From positions 1 through 8,025 of the forward strand of contig JAFGOZ010000119.1 in the NCBI GenBank assembly GCA_016926235.1: a stretch of 8,025 bases of DNA, read 5' to 3'. The notes under the pieces are model-generated. The model worked only from the letters and a program-made list of their open reading frames with translations. It searched no databases and had not been told where the DNA came from. Positions 5,167-8,025 of this stretch are shown piece by piece. The stretch comes from Bacteroidales bacterium (lineage in GTDB: Bacteria > Bacteroidota > Bacteroidia > Bacteroidales > UBA10428). The translations under genes and the position numbers were made by a program. Each line of letters opens with the position of its first letter. The first letter of the stretch is position 1.

Positions 5167-7104
5167 ATGAGTTCTATTTTTGTCATTCTTCAGAAAAAAG
5201 ATATCATCGATTTACCTTTGATCGTGGATATGGCAATGATGGAGATGGGATTCGATAATTCATCTTATTCTCATCCCCTTGTTATAGAAAATATTGGATT
5301 TGGCTGCCGCCTATCAAATGATACTCCAGAATCCAAGAATGAACAGATGCCATATCTTGATACATCATCTGGTTGCTGTATAGTTGCAGATGCCCGAATA
5401 GACTACAGGTCAGAATTAATAAAGCAGCTTGGTCTTAATGTATGCAATTCGCATGAACTTCCAGACGGCAGACTTTTATTATTATCATATCAAAGATGGG
5501 GAGATGAATGCGTGAAATATCTGTATGGAGATTTTGCTTTTATAATATGGGATAGATCAAAGAGAAGACTATTCTGTGCCCGAGATCATTTTGGATGCCG
5601 CCCGCTCTATTATATAAGCAACATGGATTATCTGGCGATTGCCACTAATCTAAAAGCTTTCAATGCATTACCTAATTTTGTGTATCAAATTAATGATCAG
5701 TTTATTCTCGATGCGATATGTTCCATTATTCCGAATGAGCAGGTCCAATCCTACCTGGGAATTAATCGGCTTCAACCGGCACATGTTCTCACTTATTCGC
5801 CAAAAGGACATGTTCAATTAAATCGTTACTGGGATCTCAGGATTCAGGAAAAATTTTCGCGTATATCCGAAAAGGAAGCTGAAATAAAGCTGAAAGATTT
5901 ATTTATTAATGCAATCAGAGAAAGAAGCCGATCTATTTCGCCGATTGGTTTGGAATTAAGTGGAGGACTTGATTCTTCAAGTATTGCTTCATGCATAAAC
6001 ATGGTAATCGATCCAAAAACACCCATTTATGCCCTATCGCATACATTAGATATGGATCAACATGTAAGGTCTGTGGCATATAAGGAAGAATACCGTTACG
6101 GCTCAAAAGTAGTTGTGGGTAATCAGATCAGAGAGCATTTTCTAGTTGATGGGAAGATCGGAGAAGGAAGTTACTCAGCCATTATAAATTATCTAATTAT
6201 TATGATGAGACCTGCAATTCAGAGTTTTGCCCTGATGTCAGACTTGCTCTATGCTCATGCGAAAGAGTTCAAAATAAAGGTACTTTTCTCAGGATTTGGA
6301 GGTGATGAAGGGATCACTTATCAAGGAGGGGGTCTACTAGAAGAGCTTATGCAGAAGAAAGATATTGATAAACTAAAGGAAATATTGAAGATTCGGATTA
6401 GAAAAAATGGAGGTAATTATTTTCGCCAATTCATCATCCTATATCTGAAGCGATGGGTGCCTGGATTGATGCAATTGCTGAGGAGAGACTGGCGAAGGTC
6501 AAGATTCCAGATATTCGCAATTAATAAAGGACTTGGTAATAGGTTCAGAATGAGGAGGAGATATTTTGCAAAAGTCCAAATACCCTCTGATCCAGATGTT
6601 AGGAAACGGCAATACAAACGTGTTATGCACCCGCATATCGCGGATCGATTGGAAAATTCATATTTTATTGCGAAAACAAAGGGAGTAGAATACAGATATC
6701 CTTTTTTGGATGTTAAGCTGATAGAGTTTTTTTATTCGATCCCATCTGAATACAAATATAAAAATGGTACAGGAAGATATCTATTTCGAATGGCTATGAA
6801 AGGAATACTGCCTGAAGAAATCAGGTTGCGGGAAGACAAGACAGGAGCCACAATCCCTAACGTTATGTATAGGATTGTTAAGGATGAAGAAATTTTCCGC
6901 GAGCTGATCGAGGAAGGAAGAAAATACAACAACTTTCATTATGTGGACTATGATAAATTACACAGAATGCTTGATCAATTCAAACCTGAAGAAAAAAGAA
7001 GAAAAATGAATTTCGCACCTCGGGCTTTTCTGAGTCCAATGAGTGTCCTTATCTTACAAAAATGGCAGAGAGAAGGCAAGATCAATATCGGTATCAAATG
7101 TTGA
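5167..7104 (+). CDS. Lasso peptide cyclase C (asparagine-synthetase-like macrolactam synthetase)
   Basis: A 645-residue AsnB homologue. It should adenylate the side chain of Glu9 of the core with ATP and form the amide with Gly1 while the tail is threaded. The N-terminal half keeps the class II glutamine amidotransferase outline (DARIDYR 75-81, YGDFAFIIWD 120-129, FCARDHFGCRPLYY 136-149) but starts MSSI instead of MCGI, so the catalytic Cys2 for glutamine hydrolysis is missing, as expected for a lasso cyclase rather than a true asparagine synthetase. The C-terminal synthetase domain has the PP-loop SGGLDSSS (265-272), SGFGGDE (375-381), and YRYPFLDVKLIEFF further on. The ATG at 5167 matches the family start. 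It is divergent from the other lasso genes and is followed 27 nt later by the nucleotidyltransferase gene on the same strand. Confidence 0.92.
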   Translation: MSSIFVILQKKDIIDLPLIVDMAMMEMGFDNSSYSHPLVIENIGFGCRLSNDTPESKNEQMPYLDTSSGCCIVADARIDYRSELIKQLGLNVCNSHELPDGRLLLLSYQRWGDECVKYLYGDFAFIIWDRSKRRLFCARDHFGCRPLYYISNMDYLAIATNLKAFNALPNFVYQINDQFILDAICSIIPNEQVQSYLGINRLQPAHVLTYSPKGHVQLNRYWDLRIQEKFSRISEKEAEIKLKDLFINAIRERSRSISPIGLELSGGLDSSSIASCINMVIDPKTPIYALSHTLDMDQHVRSVAYKEEYRYGSKVVVGNQIREHFLVDGKIGEGSYSAIINYLIIMMRPAIQSFALMSDLLYAHAKEFKIKVLFSGFGGDEGITYQGGGLLEELMQKKDIDKLKEILKIRIRKNGGNYFRQFIILYLKRWVPGLMQLLRRDWRRSRFQIFAINKGLGNRFRMRRRYFAKVQIPSDPDVRKRQYKRVMHPHIADRLENSYFIAKTKGVEYRYPFLDVKLIEFFYSIPSEYKYKNGTGRYLFRMAMKGILPEEIRLREDKTGATIPNVMYRIVKDEEIFRELIEEGRKYNNFHYVDYDKLHRMLDQFKPEEKRRKMNFAPRAFLSPMSVLILQKWQREGKINIGIKC

Positions 7105-7131
7105 TCGTTTGTAATATTACATTAACAAATC

Positions 7132-8025
7132 ATGGATCTCCTCATGTCACATCTCAGATTCAAGAATGAAAAGGAGGTCATGCAATTTCTTTCCAGACAC
7201 AGATTGTTTTCAGGAGACTTCATACTAAATGATGCTTTTAATCAGAAGAGTAGATCATGGCGAGAGTTTTTTAAAAATAAGGTTACCCGATCACTTCATC
7301 TCGCTTCTGTATTAACCAACTTGATACTGAAATTACGGGAGCAGCAGATTGATATTATTCCTTTAAAAGGACCATTGCTTGCTATCTCGCTGTATGGAGA
7401 TATCGGTAAAAGGTATTCTGTAGACCTTGATCTCATGGTTCGAGATACAGATGTAGTAAAAATCAAAGGATCGCTTGATAGAATTGGTTTTAAACAAAAC
7501 CATCCTAACCTTGACCTGTCTAAGAAACAATGGAATTACTATTTCAGGTGGAAAAAGGATATTAGTTTGGTGAATAGGGAGCTAGGCGTGTTTTTAGAAC
7601 TGCACACCGGAATATACTACAACGAACTACTTAGCCACCAGAAGGAAAGGTTGTTTTTCGACAATTTAGCACAAGAAACATTTGGCGGGGTAACAGTCCC
7701 ATGCATGAACCGGGATAACACATTTCTTTACCTTACCTATCATGGTGCACAACATATGTATTTTAGGCTATTTTGGCTTAGGGATGTGGCAGAAGCCCTT
7801 AAACGATGGGAACTTGATCATTCAAAAATTCTGAATAATGCATATGAACTTGGAATTGAACGATTACTTGGGGTGAGCTTGGAGTTGGCCCGGGAGTTTT
7901 TTGATTCAGCGATCCCAGAAGAGTATAATGATCTTCTCGAAAACAATACCGATAAAATTAAAAAACTGAAAAATTTATGTGTTAAAAGGATCCTGGGACC
8001 TGAAGAGCTGACATTCATCGGTAAA
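7132..8025 (+). CDS. Nucleotidyltransferase-family protein (NTP_transf_5 type), 3' end beyond the window
   Basis: The frame is open from the ATG at 7132 to the right edge (298 residues, no stop). It matches the uncharacterised nucleotidyltransferase family often seen beside lasso genes with a kinase (PadeN-like, from memory). Visible motifs: IIPLKGPLLAISLYGD (75-90), RYSVDLDLMV (94-103) with the presumed metal-binding Asp98/Asp100, FLELH (154-158) as a candidate third acidic position, TYHGAQH (202-208), and WLRDVAEAL (215-223). The reaction in lasso pathways is unknown; nucleotidyl transfer to the peptide or to a phosphorylated peptide is only a guess. The start could instead be Met5 (7144) or Met17 (7180). 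An AAGGAGG at 7171-7177 sits only 2 nt before the latter, too close for a good ribosome site. It lies 27 nt after the cyclase stop, so the two are probably cotranscribed. Confidence 0.85.
   Translation, partial: MDLLMSHLRFKNEKEVMQFLSRHRLFSGDFILNDAFNQKSRSWREFFKNKVTRSLHLASVLTNLILKLREQQIDIIPLKGPLLAISLYGDIGKRYSVDLDLMVRDTDVVKIKGSLDRIGFKQNHPNLDLSKKQWNYYFRWKKDISLVNRELGVFLELHTGIYYNELLSHQKERLFFDNLAQETFGGVTVPCMNRDNTFLYLTYHGAQHMYFRLFWLRDVAEALKRWELDHSKILNNAYELGIERLLGVSLELAREFFDSAIPEEYNDLLENNTDKIKKLKNLCVKRILGPEELTFIGK

Noticed and set aside
5167..7104. True asparagine synthetase (AsnB)
   Set aside because: The N-terminus is MSSI rather than MCGI, so the glutamine-hydrolysing Cys is missing, and the gene is flanked by B1, B2, precursor and kinase genes.
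7171..7182. AAGGAGG before the ATG at 7180 as the real nucleotidyltransferase start
   Set aside because: Only 2 nt separate the motif from the ATG, too little for ribosome loading, and Bacteroidota seldom rely on Shine-Dalgarno sites. Kept only as an alternative start.

Overview
The window looks like a piece of a Bacteroidota chromosome. A secreted protein carries a type IX secretion (T9SS) C-terminal sorting domain and a SprB-like repeat, and several gene starts are preceded by the Bacteroidota -7 promoter pattern TAnnTTTG. Most of the window is AT-rich, but the left end (purD and the 3' third of the secreted-protein gene) is clearly richer in GC.

Layout. Positions 1-108 (minus) hold the start of purD, cut by the window edge. 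Positions 212-237 hold a Rho-independent terminator reading leftward. Positions 270-2426 (minus) encode a 718-residue secreted beta-propeller-like protein with a T9SS tail. From about 2443 to the right edge lies a lasso peptide (RiPP) biosynthetic cluster in two divergent arms. The leftward arm is, in transcription order: an HPr-kinase-like peptide kinase (5072-4170), a sulfotransferase (4170-3319), the PqqD-like leader-binding protein B1 (3243-2953), the transglutaminase-like leader peptidase B2 (2960-2562), and a 40-residue precursor peptide gene (2565-2443) that starts inside the B2 stop codon. The rightward arm is the asparagine-synthetase-like lasso cyclase C (5167-7104), then a nucleotidyltransferase-family protein (7132 to beyond 8025). 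A 94-bp divergent promoter region (5073-5166) separates the arms.

How the genes should work together. B1 binds the very basic leader of the precursor. B2 cuts after Leu25, leaving the core GGTYPSTVESTESSS. C adenylates Glu9 and joins it to the amino group of Gly1, giving a predicted 9-residue ring and a 6-residue tail. The kinase probably phosphorylates the C-terminal Ser, as known for paeninodin-type pathways. The sulfotransferase suggests a second, sulfate modification (Tyr4 or a Ser/Thr). The nucleotidyltransferase has no known role. The tail has no bulky plug residue, so the added groups could themselves matter for holding the threaded shape. No ABC transporter is visible; it may lie beyond the right edge.

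The secreted T9SS protein starts only 16 nt after the precursor stop, with no terminator in between, so it could be read from the same transcript. Its gene also changes base composition abruptly near position 870, which may mark an old recombination junction between host-like DNA on the left and the AT-rich cluster on the right.
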